Assembly (NCBI GenBank): GCA_029448655.1
Contig: JACCLO010000004.1
Location: 3,100,001 to 3,164,000 of the forward strand
Reading direction: 5' to 3'
From: Wolfiporia cocos
Lineage: Eukaryota; Basidiomycota; Agaricomycetes; Polyporales; Phaeolaceae
Length of the DNA: 64,000 nucleotides
Shown here one piece after another: positions 1-12,600 of the stretch. Within the stretch, counting starts at the first letter, position 1. The number at the start of each line of letters is the position of its first letter. The translations under genes were made by a program, and so were the position numbers. Under the pieces are notes generated by a model. The model was given only the letters and a program-made list of their open reading frames with translations. It was not told the DNA's origin and did not search any database.

Positions 1-421
1 GCTGAAATCGTGCAGCTGGTCGGCAAGAGCGCGCTCGGCGAAGAGGACAAGATCACGCTAGAGGTCGCGCGCATGCTCAAGGACGACTTCCTGCAGCAGA
101 ACGGTATGAGCGAATATGACCGCTTTTGCCCATTCTACAAGACTAGCGCGATGTTGCGCAACTTTGTCGCGTTCCACGACTCGGCTCAGAAAGCCGTCCA
201 GCAAGGCGATGTCACCTTCGCAAAGATCAGAGAGTCGGCGGGTGACATCATGTTCAAGCTGTCTCAAATGAAATTCGAGGTATTTCGAGCGATGTTTGTT
301 ACTGCATATCCGTTGCTGACTACGCTTACAGTCCCCATCACAAGGAAAGGAGCCTATCAAGCAGAGAATGGATGCATTGTACAACGAGATCCAGGAAAAA
401 TTCCGACAGCTGGTAGAATGA
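1..421 (+). CDS. VMA1: V-type proton ATPase catalytic subunit A, C-terminal part (5' end outside window)
   Basis: This is the last part of the ATP-hydrolysing A subunit of the V1 sector, which acidifies the vacuole. Reading frame 1 is open from the first base. The residues include [29 protein letters not shown] and [13 protein letters not shown], which match the C-terminal helical domain of eukaryotic A subunits. A 52-nt intron (280-331) separates exon 1-279 from exon 332-421, which encodes [11 protein letters not shown]...[13 protein letters not shown] and a TGA stop. About 122 residues are visible; the nucleotide-binding domain lies upstream of the window. The longer open frame reading through the intron to 474 is not the protein. 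Confidence 0.95.
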
Positions 422-761
422 GATACCCATCCGCGCCTATATTCTGTTACGTAGTACTCCGCTATTTCCCATGACATGAGCTGAGCACGCGTCGTAGATT
501 GTGCATGGACTTTGAATGAAATTTGATTTACACGGGACGACTGCGCAATTCTGTGGTGACTGCGGAGCACTTTAAATGCACCCCATGAGAGCTACTTTCT
601 GTCATCTTTGATCTGATGAGCAGCGGGTGCCTGTCCTTCCGAATAGCGCCGTGCAGCTGCGCGCTCTGGAACCGGTCAGAGGCGTCTGCACGATTGCTGC
701 GGGCGACTGTGCAATATTTATACCGTAAAGCGGACGCTGTACACCCCCCAGTTAGCTCGCT
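422..761. other. intergenic: VMA1 3' flank and FAS1 promoter
   Basis: No gene is supported here. The left part is presumably the VMA1 3' untranslated region and the right part the promoter of the FAS1 gene. An antisense open frame (58-570, minus) is a shadow of VMA1 running into this gap and has no recognisable motif. Confidence 0.6.
713..722 (+). promoter_or_regulatory. TATA-like box before the FAS1 gene
   Basis: An AATATTTATA stretch lies about 40 nt upstream of the proposed FAS1 start codon at 762. The position would make a very short 5' UTR, so it is only a candidate core promoter element. Confidence 0.3.
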
Positions 762-3339
762 ATGCTTCTGCATTCCCTAGCAGTCGCCGTCTGCTATGGG
801 GCGCTGGTTGCGTTGACGCTCGCGTCCCCGGGATGTGGAAGCGCAAACTCGCAAACCAATGGCGACGACGAAGCGACAGCTGCGCTAGCTGAGAACATCG
901 TGGCAGACAATCCGCAGCTCACGTTCGGCTTTGACGATGGGTCCGCCTACCCTGCTAAGGTTCCAAGCCATCCTCCCGGAAGAGTTCCTCACATTCCACC
1001 TCCGATATACGCCAATAAGACTATATTTCAGGTGTTAAGTGACGATTCGAAGTACGTTGTTTAGAGCTGGTGGCTGTAACTCTCGTAATTGATAACCGCT
1101 TTGTGATGTAGATTTTCCACGATTTTCAAACTTGTGAACTTAACGGACGACATTGTCAGCCTACTCAATGATACCTCTGCCAAGTTAGCATAGCGGTCGT
1201 CTGCAAACCATGGCTTGCTCACATGCACTACAGCGTCACATTCTTCGCGGTCCTCAATTCTGCCTTCCATCATCCCCCAGGTCATGGGCATCCAGCGCCC
1301 CCTAAGCGCCCCGAGGATCCTGCTCCTTCTGAGGCTCCTGCCCCGCCGCCACAGGACGAGCCCCGTAGACCAGAGGTTCGATCGACATCCCAATCTCCTA
1401 CGATGTTCATACTGATTCCGAGCAGCTTGGTGACTATATGATCTGGGATGTCCCATCTAACGAAGAAGCGATGGATGACGACCAGTCTGAAATTGATCCC
1501 CTCTTAGCAATCAACAATTTGCTGGAACTCGGCGTTGCCTCCAAAGACCTCGAGCTGCAGAACGAGCAGATCCCACAATTTATACGTGGTATCCTCTTGT
1601 ATCATATCCTGCCCTTTGCTCAATCCTCAGCCGAGCTCGCAAAAAATGCCACGTATGCAACGAATCTCACTCTGGAGGACGGTTCCCTGGACGGCGAGCC
1701 TCTACGAATCAGAGTATCAAAGCGGCATGGCTTGCATGGTTTGTCCATTAACCTCCACTCCGAGATTGTCAGAACCGGAATTCAAACATCCAACGGTGAA
1801 GAATATACCTATATCACTGTGATGTAGCAATTTACTGAGACAGGCCCCATAGGTGTTATCTATGCGATCAACCGTCCGTTGATCCCGCCTCCTGCCGTAT
1901 ATGAGGGTCTATTCATGGTCCCAGACATTTTCTCTGTTCTCGTCAGTTCGCATTCTTATCCCACTTAGAGTTATATCTCATGATGCTGTCCGTAGACTTC
2001 CGCGCTTGGGCGCGTTGGACTCATCGACGCTCTGAAGTTCCACCGGGTCGCAGATGGCAGCCTCGAAGGCGTCTCTGCCGTGACCTTTTTTGCGCCCACA
2101 AACAATGCGTTCCACAAGCTGCCAAAGAGGCTGAGATCATACCTCTTCTCTCCTGTGGGACATAAGGCCTTGAAGAAACTTCTGCAGTATCATATTGTAC
2201 CGAACTTTGTGCTGCACTCGGGTACGTATAATGCACCACAAACACCCACGCAGACACTGATGGCGACTCCAGATTGGACGCACAATGCGACCGAAGACAC
2301 GTCAACCAGTGTGATAAGTAGCAGCAATAGCCTTTACGATGCGGCCATCCAACTTAAACATGAGCCGATACGGATCTCTGATTGCGTGCACCCTCGTCCA
2401 GCTCGCGATGGGCTGCGTGCCTACTGCAGGTCCCTTCCCGCTGTGTGTCCAAGGAAGCGCTCGCTAGATACGCTGCTGAGCGATTGGCACAAGTGGAGTT
2501 CTGTGAAGTCAATGTCTCACTGTCCACATGGAGAACGCAATCCGGCTCATGACGGAGCCTCATCTGATGCTCTGCGTACCTCGTCCGAAGTTGACATTCC
2601 GCCTCCGTTCGTGCTTCCGATTCGTCGTCCGTGGTTCATGGCTCGTCCACCCCGCTGGTCTCATTCTGAGCCATTTGAAGGTCATGATAGGCCACAAGGC
2701 GATGCACCATCTCACTGTCCGTTCCATCCCGAGCCTCCGCACTCTCTCCATGAGTGGTGCCCGTACGAATTCGACACATCGTCTCCGTCGCAGCCTCCTT
2801 CTCCAGAAGCGGATGAAGGAATGCATGCGCCCCTACTAGAGTTCTCTGAACCACACGGGCCTGCGGATCGCACATCTCCCCCTCATCGCCCTCCGCATGC
2901 ACCCCCTCCTCCTCCTCCTCACGCGCCGGCCCCTCCTCACAAGCCCCATCCACCTCACAGGCCCTATCCACCTCACGCTCCATCGGTGGACTACGCACAC
3001 AACATTACCGTACCTACCTCGCTGAGCAACCGCACGCTGCACGTCCTAGTGAAGAAGTCTCATTTCGGCGTCCCCGCTCCTCCGCAATACCCAGAGCTGG
3101 AAAGGGTGGAATATTTCACCGTCGTTCGAGTGAACGGCCAGCTGGTCAAGGTGGCGGACGTTGTAGCGCGTAACGGCGCGATTCACGTTGTCGACAAGCT
3201 ATTGAATCCAATGCAGCATCGCCCGGCCCCTACCCACGGGTCACCGGCAGGAAGCGACTACGTCGATGATGTTGAGGAATGGACGGATGGCTGGGAGCAG
3301 TGGGAGGACTGGCTTCCGGCTTGGGCCAACGAGAATTAA
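762..3339 (+). CDS. secreted protein with two fasciclin (FAS1) domains
   Basis: The start at 762 gives a hydrophobic signal peptide (LLHSLAVAVCYGALVALTLA). Exons join cleanly: 762-1051 (donor gtacgt), further exons from about 1108, 1253, 1432 and 1844, and a long exon from about 2035. FAS1 domain 1 runs from TIFQVLSDDSKF through VTFFAVLNSAF to ILLYHILPF and ends near VIYAINRPLIPP. Domain 2 starts at DIFSVLTSALGRVG and has the H1 box VTFFAPTNNAF, the YHIV box, and the H2 box NGAIHVVDKLLNP near 3170-3210. Between YHIV and H2 lies a long Pro/His-rich insert (about 2400-3000). FAS1 proteins act in cell-surface adhesion and matrix contact. The exon structure between 2220 and 2560 is uncertain; one more intron may begin at 2222. 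Confidence 0.8.
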
Positions 3340-3837
3340 TCGCGGCGCTGCGTTCTAGCCTTATTGACAAGGCCGATTTTTGTTCCCGCTCATTGCTACC
3401 GCCAGTTTCACCATCTGATGTTGATCCGACGACGTGTAACACCCTTTGCTTGTTTGTCGTACACGATGCTACTATCTCTAGTTCCTCGACTTTCATGATC
3501 TACATTCACAAGACTCAAGGACGACAACAGTAAACGAGAATTTTTACTGAAACAGGGGATCCCACCTCCTGTGTGCTGTGGATATCACAGGGCTGGTGTA
3601 GACGATGCACACGGCTTGTATGGCTTGGAGCTTTCGCGCTGATTGGACAGTAATAAATAACATTATTGTGTAGCAACACTCGCCATGAAGAAAAACACAG
3701 CAGAGCTCAAACAGCTATCATAGGACGGTGGGCCACGGCAAGGCCGCTTTTACATCCTTTGACAGGTGGCGTAGTCACTTCGTAGAGGGCAGATGCGAAG
3801 GGGACTGTGCATATGCAGCACCCAGAAGATCAGGGTT
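3340..3837. other. intergenic between convergent genes
   Basis: About 500 nt hold the 3' flanks of the FAS1 gene (plus) and the tRNA prenyltransferase gene (minus). Short open frames here have no motifs. AT-rich stretches near 3535 and 3650-3665 could serve polyadenylation. Nothing else is seen. Confidence 0.6.
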
Positions 3838-5810
3838 TCACCAAGGAATCGGATTCTCATCCAGCTGATCTTCTTGTAGGCCCTCAGGTTGCCTCTTTGG
3901 CGCATCCTCCGCGTCCTTATCCGCGCATTGCCGCTGTTTTGTTGCAAACTCTTTATGATCAGGCCTATTTGCCTTCCGCAGTAGCTTCCGGTGCGTCCGT
4001 GTCCTGACATGGGCCTCCCACTCTCTACCCTCAGCAATCATAACGGGGCGCTCGTGATTGACCGTACAGATAGAACATACTTTCCTCGGCCGCGCGTCGA
4101 GGAATCCGCTGGTGAGATACGATCTGTGAGAGCCCTATCCTGAGCACACGACGGAGTGGAAATGCCCACTGTGTGTCCTTGTTGATGCGTCCAAGGACTT
4201 CGCGCGCAGTGTCGGACAGAGTGAGGGGATCGGGAAGGGGTCTCTCGAGGAGGAAGTCTGTGTGAGCACGTCAGGATGCGCGAATCGGTAGGATGTCAGG
4301 ATGTAACCGGCCTTCTGTTATGCGCTCTGCGACCTCTCGGACATTGCGATCCCAAGCTTCACCTAGCTCTGACAATGAATAGTTAGGGTTCTTGTCCTGA
4401 AGTATGGCCAGAGACACCAACCAGTCGCATCGAGTAGGAAACTGGGCACCATGGGCAGACCGCCCTCTACCGTGCTTGCGGCATTTGCTTCGTCCGCAGC
4501 AGGTAACAGCTTGTTGCGGATCCACATGATCTGTCGCTTTGCGTACTTGCGCGTAGCAGACTTCATATTCTCAACGGCAAGGTTGAAGGCTTCCTCGGAG
4601 TGAGTGGGGGAACTGAGATAGTCATGGAACTCCTTATACCCTAGATGCATGATGAGACATTTTCGCATACATTCGTGATTGACTGACCTATTGACTGATA
4701 GATGCCGAGTGTGTAATCTGTATCCTGCGGAGACTCGTCTACATCCATGTCCTCAGGGTCGTCTTGCGATGGGGGGAGAGCTGTAGAGGGAATTGATGCT
4801 GCGATTCGCTGCAGTGCTCTGATCTCATCCAAGAGGCCTTGCTACTGTTAATTAGAATTAACAATGGTAACACAAACAACACGAGGGTACATACTTTCAC
4901 CATGTCATCGACTCGAGCGTCAAGGCGAGGCTTCAGCACATCTGGCTGAGCGTACAGCCACAAGCAGAGGGTCCGATACCTGGCACAATAGTTCGGATGA
5001 ATTTCATACAATAGTTGCAGCGAACGGCTCACCTTGGCGGCGGAGTGGCTTGGGACTGCTCAGAAAATATGTCGCTTGGGCGCCGCCCAGTGTCCCGGAT
5101 GATTGTCAAATTTCGCAGCACCTTTCTTGTGTCTCTCCAATGCCAGCGTTGGGCTATTTGTGAGTCAAGGGCAGATAATAACGAGTGTAATGATAGGGCA
5201 AGATCTGGCTCTGATGCTGCAGATGGTGCTTGCTCCGGTAGCATGTCAAACAGATCTTGGAGTTCTTGAGAAAGCCCTCTCAGAGCCATGGCGAGGTCTG
5301 CAGAAAGTTCAGGCCGTCGTACTTCCAAGGTTTCCTTGAGCGACTTGTCAAACGATACTAGCCGGTTAGGGAATACGAGATGTTGGATCCAATACGAGGT
5401 TCCGCCAACAACTATTGGAATCTGATTTCTCTGATGTGTTTCCTCGATCTGTCACACCATTCCACTCAATATATGCGGTACAATTGGCATTGCTAAGATC
5501 CACTCACAACTTTCATTGCGTCCTGAACCCACTGCGTCACGATATACTGCTCCCCCGGTTGCTTTATGTCCATCAGAAGATGTTCAACGCCAGACCGCTC
5601 CTCGACCGGCACTTTGTTCGTGATCACATCCATACCAGTGTACACCTGCATCGCGTCCGCATTGATAATCCGAGCACCAGTAAATCCATGCGGATGGCCT
5701 GCGCCATTCTGTGATAGCGCAAGAGCAAGCTCTATCGCCAACTTTGACTTTCCCACTCCGGTCGTTCCGCAGACTGTAATGAGAGGTCGTAGGCTCATTC
5801 GAACGAGCAT
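3838..5810 (-). CDS. MOD5: tRNA dimethylallyltransferase (isopentenyltransferase), MOD5/MiaA family
   Basis: The enzyme transfers a dimethylallyl group to A37 of tRNAs that read UNN codons. The N-terminal exon (5810 to 5493) has the P-loop GTTGVGKS at residues 15-22, then NADAMQVYTGMDVITNK, the MiaA DSxQVY region, and LLMDIKQPGEQYIVTQW. Downstream exons give YKEFHDYLSS and MKSATRKYAKRQIMWIRNKLLP, a family signature. The last exon has a zinc finger, CSIC...H-x5-H (near 3990-4070), the C-terminal Matrin-type finger seen in eukaryotic enzymes, and a basic tail. Several introns of about 50 nt interrupt the gene. The residue normally Ser in DSxQVY reads Ala here. An alternative start is Met5 (MSLRP). 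Confidence 0.9.
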
Positions 5811-6275
5811 GCAAGTTAATGCTTGTTGTGTGGATACAAGAGTGCAGTAATTGTCGCAATCTCAGATTGATCGCGGTATGATCGACCTGATCCGAGGCTC
5901 CGGGCGCGTAGTGAATATCAATCTACGGCGAGAACAGAGAACGAGTTATATAGCGAGTAGGAACTGTCGAGATATCCCGAGTGAACTCTAGCTGTTCGAG
6001 AATTATAACACGAATCTGGGTGTCTATGATTCAGCTTGGCTGCTCATGTGGCAGAACTGTGAGGTACGAGAGAATTGCCATGATTCAGAGTAGGGAATTT
6101 GCTCGCTGTAATATGCATAGGGTACGAAGGCACCGTCTCACACAATTCCATAGAGCACAGGGATTGAGTGCGTGGAACCGCGACGTGAGTTTCGCGGTCT
6201 TTGAATTCAGTCGGGCGCCTACATCGTCCGATGTACCTGCAACTGTGAAGCGTTCCGTCAACGTCTGCTTCAGCC
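5811..6275. promoter_or_regulatory. divergent intergenic region MOD5 / uL15m
   Basis: About 465 nt separate the start codons of two divergently transcribed genes, both with translation-related roles. It must contain both promoters. No clear TATA box or repeat is visible. Open frames in it (5981-6277 on both strands) look like chance. Confidence 0.45.
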
Positions 6276-7220
6276 ATGTCCTTGTCCGGCTTCCGCGCAA
6301 CAACGGGGCGCGTTCAACTTTTCAACCTCTCTCCTGCTGTCAACTCGCTACACAAAGTACGCGCATCTCGCAGCGAGATAGGACGCACTTCCTGACGCTT
6401 TGGGCTCAGCAAAAACGTGTAGGTCGTGGAAACGGGTCGGGTCGCGGTGGAACGTCCGGACGCGGTGACAAAGGACAGAACGCGCGATCAGGGAATGGAA
6501 AGCCAAAAGCAGGCTTTGAGGGTGGACAGTCGCCTCTGTGGAAAAAGATCCCGAAGCGAGGTTTCTTCAATCCGTGCGTTCTCAGTTTCTCCATCGTCGT
6601 TCATATTTGATTTTCCCCAAGTGCGGGGAAGACTTGGGCGCCCGTCAACCTCGACCGAATTCAAGCTTGGATAGATGAAGGCCGGCTAGAGCCATCGACT
6701 CCAGAAAAGCCGATTACCGCGAGGGAACTTCTGCTCAGTGGTTGCGTCCATCAGGTGCATGATGGTGTGAAGATCTTGGGCAATGTGAGCAGTCCACCCA
6801 ACTCTTTCTTTTCGAGAACTGCGTGCTGATTCGCTCCAGGGCTCCCAATTTCTCAAGTCTCCCATTCACATCAACGCGTCGAGAGCATCACAGAGTGCTA
6901 TTCGTGCAATTGAGAAGCTGGGAGGATCAGTCATATGCAACTATTACAATCCGTTGGCTCTGCGCGACTGTGTCAAGGGCCGGACAGATCGCTTACAGGC
7001 TGCCCCTATTCATCGTAGAGACATCCGTATGTACACCCTCGTTCTCCACACCGTTCTTCTCAGCATGTCCTTTGTTACAGTCTGGTACACAAATTGGCAC
7101 AACCGAGGGTATCTGTCACCAACAGCTGTCAAGAACATGCCTGTGGTGGACGAACGATTGAAAACGCTGTCCGAGCAATTTCGGAAGTACAAGACGGAGG
7201 GCTTCGCCAAGGCCAAATAG
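6276..7220 (+). CDS. MRPL10: mitochondrial large-subunit ribosomal protein uL15m
   Basis: Five exons join in frame: 6276-6356, 6410-6573, 6623-6784, 6840-7026 and 7081-7220. The protein starts [20 protein letters not shown], a plausible mitochondrial presequence. The L15 hallmark follows: [19 protein letters not shown], then [20 protein letters not shown] and [20 protein letters not shown]. It ends in the fungal mitochondrial extension [17 protein letters not shown]. The Gly/Arg-rich segment binds 23S-type rRNA in the L15 family. Introns are 49-55 nt. The gene converges on PRP38 with only 44 nt between stops. Confidence 0.93.
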
Positions 7221-7264
7221 TCTGGTGCAGCGCACCATACATATACACTACGCGACCGATGTAC

Positions 7265-8376
7265 CTAACTCGCTGGAGTTGACTCAGCCTCCATGCGGTC
7301 TGGCGAGATACTACGGCTACGAGACCTGTATGACGACGCTGCGCCGTTGGCACGGTCTGGTGAGATGCTGCGGCTGCGGGAACGGTAAGGCGATCTTGAG
7401 CCCGAGGCAGAGCGGGATGGTGTACGAGAGACATAGCCAGAGCCTGCAGGCGACGCGGACCTGCTGCCTCGACTGAGGGTCCTCCCTCTACTTGGGCTAC
7501 GTTCTAACTCTCTGCTGCCGCTTGCGGATCTGCTCCGGGACCTGCTCCTGTTCCGGCTGGTACTACGGCTTCGGTCGCTGCCATGCTCGCTCTTGCCTTC
7601 CATTGCGTCGAGCAAGCGGCTTTTTCGGGGCCCTATCTCTCCATTGTCCTCCAGGACGTCCCGTTTGGTAAGGCGAGGTAGGATGATGTCGCAGACCCTC
7701 TCCTCAACCAAGAGGTTGTCCACAAACTCGTCCATGAATGTCAGAGTATAACCATCTAGGATCACCTCAGTTATGTGACAATAGAGCACCCACAAATTGC
7801 GTACTCATGCCACGATATCGAAGCTTGCGGTAATCCTTGAGTAGGGGTTCCAGGATATCATAAACCTCCACAGATCTAAATGTCATGCGAATATACATAA
7901 CGGCCAATGCTCGTAGATACCTGTACAGAACGTCGTCGCGCTGTCATGGAAAGAAAACATGGACGATTAATGAAGGACTCACTTGAACTCATCTGCCTGC
8001 AGATATTCGAGCAAGATCTCCTTTTCTGGCTGGATTTGCAGCAACTTGAGAAGCAGACATAGGAACTCGGTCGGCTTCTGGTTCCCGTATACGCCACCTA
8101 TGCATTTCAGCTCAATTGCTTTATCAATGAGACTTTCCGCTGCCGTCCAGAGGTAAATCTGCAGAATTATGTACAGATTGCACGCGTACTCACCCGTCAA
8201 GGCGAAACAGTGCTCCTTCCAGTACGACGACTCATAGATACGATTTCGGATGACAGTTTCGACTAGAAACTACCCAGTCAGTCATCAGGTGCATGTTCGC
8301 GTCGTAGCCGTTGAATACTCACCTGCGGGTTCTGGCCGTGGATAGCTTGCGCGCCGCGGACGGTGGTGTTCGCCAT
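7265..8376 (-). CDS. PRP38: pre-mRNA-splicing factor 38 (PRP38), with RS-rich tail
   Basis: PRP38 is a tri-snRNP protein needed for spliceosome activation. The start (complement of 8374-8376) gives MANTTVRGAQAIHGQNPQ, the conserved N-terminus. Later exons give IYLWTAAESLIDKAIEL, GGVYGNQKPTEFLCLLLKLL and LQADEFK, then DYRKLRYRGMNGYTLTFMDEF across an intron at about 7760-7806 and VCDIILPRLTKRDVLE. The C-terminal 100 residues (complement 7265-7600) are a dense RS domain, as in animal and basidiomycete PRP38 but not in the shorter yeast protein. Exon borders are marked by gt/ag pairs about 50 nt apart. Confidence 0.93.
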
Positions 8377-9690
8377 TGTAGAGGAATTGCCGGGGAGTTG
8401 TTTGCCCGTGTTAATTCCTAAAGCTTTTGCCTTTTACGGGACAAGAGCCACACTAGCCACACTGCACCGTTTCCTATGCTGATACGTGCCGCTGGTTCTG
8501 GGCAACATACCGCCAATATATGCTATTCACTCATCAGTGATGGATCTCGAAGATCTCTATGAGACGAGGGTCTCATATCTTCTCGTCAACGGACCTGTCT
8601 CATACTGCTCGCAGTGCCGCACATTTTAGACGTTCGCTCATAATCCTGTCTGACTGGTTCACATTGTTGTCAAGTAGTGAATATATGGAGTACGCCTGAG
8701 GAGCCTCGAACTAGCTTTGATGACGGCTTACTGAGATCCTGCGTGTCTTGCCACTGTGGGCTATGATTTTCGCAACCTTGAATGCAGTTGTCTTCCCCAG
8801 TTGTGGAGTCACCGTATTAGTGTTTGGGAGTGAGTATGTGTTCATCCCACTGGATTGAAATGCCCTTATCCTTTATGGTGACAAATCGGTAAGCTCTAAT
8901 GGCATCCGATTGTACTAGTTGCCATGACATGGCGTGCTGTATTCATTGTTTTTTCTTCCTGAGCAGGAAACCATGTGCAGTGTCGGACGCATGATCTAGA
9001 AGCCATCCTTTGTATCTTGTACACGAATGGGAAGGGTGCATTATGCACATATGGTCTGTTAAAACTTATCGATGAGTTCTAATTTCCTCCATATTTTGCT
9101 TTGGTTCCTTTGCTGCCAATCAGGACGATACTCTGCGATGTACTGGGGAGAACGACCCAGAGAGGCCTCCGTTTATGGCGGACGTTGCCTTCGCACAGTG
9201 TAACCTCGGCCGGTACCCGGCTCCCCAAATGGGCTATTTGTCACCGCACGAATAGATGCACGGCGCGATGGAGGCCAGTCAGACCTTCTTGACGTCTCAT
9301 TGGGGTACAGCTCAGGTCCGGTGCCTTCCGAGACAGCGATATAACATATGTTGGATTCTCTTGTAAGTGATATTGATCTTTATATGACTCCGGTTAATAA
9401 CAGTCGAGCTGTGGCGACAGGCTATACGGATATCTGTCTGGCGCTCGCTTGAGGGATGAGGCCATGCGGGTTGCAGGGTTCGGTCGTCTTTTCTTGCGTC
9501 CTTGATGCGAGGAGTGTATCGTGTATCGGAAAAGGGGTAGCACATGCATGTATATAGTCGACGGCCATCGAGCCGAACGTTGTCACTTGCCACCATCACC
9601 GCGTTAGAGGTTGCACATTTCTGGCGTTGACGCAGCACTCCTTGCGTGCTCCCGCGGTTGGCCTCTGACCAATCCTTCATCTCGACAACA
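8377..9690. other. 1.3-kb intergenic region, no gene seen
   Basis: Short open frames on both strands (for example minus 9312-9710, plus 9101-9292) lack motifs, splice-linked continuity or family resemblance. I found no tRNA boxes or snRNA motifs. The right end holds the promoter of the PHD-finger gene and the left end that of PRP38; the two are divergent. Confidence 0.5.
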
Positions 9691-12600
9691 ATGGCGTCTG
9701 TAGAGAGCATCCCAGTTTACATGCAGGCGGGGGTCCAAGTCGTACAACCCCCGCACCTAGAGGGCGACGCCAGTCTGGCGACCGAGATACTCCCTGGGCC
9801 ACCATCGCTGGTTTCCATCCAGCACCCCGGGGCTCCGAGAAAGGATCACAGGAAAACAGCAGGCGTGGTGTCATACCTGCCTACATCTGATCCTGGGACA
9901 ACTTATTCAGGACATTCCTTGAGTCCTATGGCCTCGACGGCTGAGGCCGAAGGCCCTCGAAGGAAACGGGCGAGATTGGACAAGGGGTGAGTGCCAAAAA
10001 TTATCCTTATAGACTCACGACGACTGATAGTCCCCCCTTCTTTGCTGGCTTCTGTTTATGAACACCGCCTTTTCTCTCCGTGCATCGCATACCCTTGCCA
10101 CTCTTGCTTGCCGCTCTTGAGTAGCTCCGCCACCGGCAGGGCGCAACGTGCATCAGCGCGCAATCTGAGCACCACACATCCACCCTCAGATCCTCTCGCA
10201 CCCGCAGATACGACGGCCTCGTCTTCACAACTGATAGACGTTGATCCACCATCGATGTTTGTCGATTCTGATGGGCCTGCTCTCTCTCGGTCAAACTCGT
10301 TGGGCCTCAGCGAGGATCCCACAGTTGCCAGCAGCCACATAAGAGGGACACAAGTCCCTCGACACGAAAAGAGCAAGGGTAAAGAAAAAGACGTTAGCAT
10401 TAGAGTGAAGGAGGAGCCGTCTGTAGTACCCTTGCCCGTTGGTAATCCTGTCACACCTCTGGTGAGTACTCGCAGTGGCTCATACGCAATGTAGTTCTGA
10501 AGCACGCTTTCAGTCAAACGAAGATCATTGTTCCGCCTGCCGCTCACTAGGAGCCCTCATATATTGCGACGGATGTCCCAGGGCATTCCATCTTCTGTGC
10601 CTCGATCCACCCATGGAGACGAATGATATATTAGAAGAAGAGACAAGATGGTTCTGTCCAGCATGCTCAGTGCAGCAGGTGCATACATCTCATTATCATA
10701 ATCATAAAACACGATAGAACTTCATGAGATTGATAGAGGCCGCCAATGAAACCGTCTCCATCGCTAAAATTCATGATCCCCCTGATCGAGCAGTTGCACA
10801 CAAGCCTGCCTGTTGAATACCAACTCCCACCAGAAATCAGGACGTATTTCAAAGATGGTGAGTACTGTATAGAGCTCAGTATCTACTCTCACTGACGAGT
10901 CGAAAGTGGCTACTTCTCCTAGAGGGACATATGTAGACAGCTCTGAACTCAAGCCGCCGCGTCTCAAGTACGTACCGTATCGTATTACTTACGGATGCTG
11001 GGTCTCATTATCTCTAAGTCGACATGGACAACTTGAGGACCGCGATCCATATCGGCTGAAAGACAGAAACGGGGACCCGGTATTGTGCTTCCGGTGCGGT
11101 ACCTCCGCACTACCTCCAGGCGTTGCCGCATTTGCACCTGCAGTTAAGCGGGCAAGGATGGAATCAGGCAGCGACCACCATTCGGAGAGTGGAAGGAGCA
11201 TCATATCTTGTGATTATTGTCATCTGCATTGGCATCTGGACTGCGTAGACCCTCCCCTGTCATACATGCCTCCATGGGGTAAGAAGTGGATGTGTCCAAA
11301 TCATGCAGAGCGGTTGTTGGTGAGCACATTCATCTTTTGTCAAGTTCGAAGATTACTCATCGTTCCCGCAGCAACCGAAGCGTCGCATACCGAAAGCTAA
11401 CTCTACGCCAATAGATATTACGAGACCATCTCGATGGAATAACGGCAATATTGAGATCATTCATCCAGAGGTTGCGCCTCCGCCTCCGCCTAAGATTGCT
11501 GTCGATGAGGTCTTGATTAATGGGCGGCGGTACAGAATACCCGAGAAGATTATCACCTTGGATTTCTGGAGGAAAATCCGCAGAAACCGGGAACAGACAG
11601 AGGAGTAAGTTGGACAACCTTTTCGTCCTCATCTCGTCTAATGACGCTGTGCAGCTATGCTGATGACTCAAGTGCCCTATCGTCTCCCTTAACATCAATA
11701 AGTTCTTTGGGAGACGATGACGTACCTCCGCTTGATCCTTCAGCGCCTTTGTTTTCTCTGGAAGACATTGAAGTGGCTCAAGTATGACGTTTGACTCGAG
11801 TTTGGTTTTTGAATCTGACCTTCCTCCTGTCTAGTCGTTGACTGGACTTCGATTGAAGCGACGTAGCCGTAGCCAAACCCCGGCCCCGCCAAAGCCAAGC
11901 AATGGCATCATACCACCTCCTAAACGATCTGTACAACATGAACCCTCTCGACCTCCCCCGCTGCCCAGGGGCAGACCGCCTGCCGCGAAGGTGATGAACT
12001 CATATGCGTGCGAAGTTTGCATGCTAACCTTGTATCTTTGCGATACCTGCAGGCCACCAAGCAGCCCGAAATTACCCGGATCAGGATATCTCCTCTAACC
12101 ATACCTATGCCACCGCGGAAGACGCCTGTTGTGCCGTCACCAAGTGCCCCGCGTCCACCAGTCAAGAAGCCATCTCTTGATGACGAAGACTACAGACCAA
12201 ACAACCCAGTGACTACCTCTACTTCATCCAGCAGGACTCGTCGCACAAGCAGTCGGAAGACTGTAACCGACGGAGATACCTCCGATGAGGTTGCAATAGC
12301 AGCAGACCCCCGCCTCCCTCATTACGGCCCACCTCTAGGAGCTAGTCAACAAGGTTCTCCCGTTAGCCAGGTGCAACAACCAACAGAGCCTGCTTCGGCA
12401 GTACGTCCTACGAGGCCGAGAAGGCCGCGACAGCAACCGCGGGTGAGGCTATCGCCGCTTCCTCTGACGGGTGGAACTCCCCCTTCCAGGAAGGCGGAAT
12501 CAGAAGAGCCGGATATTCCTCTTGCAGTAATGAATGCGAAGGCAAAAGCGAGTCTGTCTACGAACGGGAGAAGGTCAAGTGTTGTTCCGAAATCCAATGC

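Noticed and set aside
5981..6406. Long N-terminal extension of uL15m (open frame from 5981)
   Set aside because: The frame upstream of 6410 is intronic or leader; the in-frame start after splicing is at 6276.
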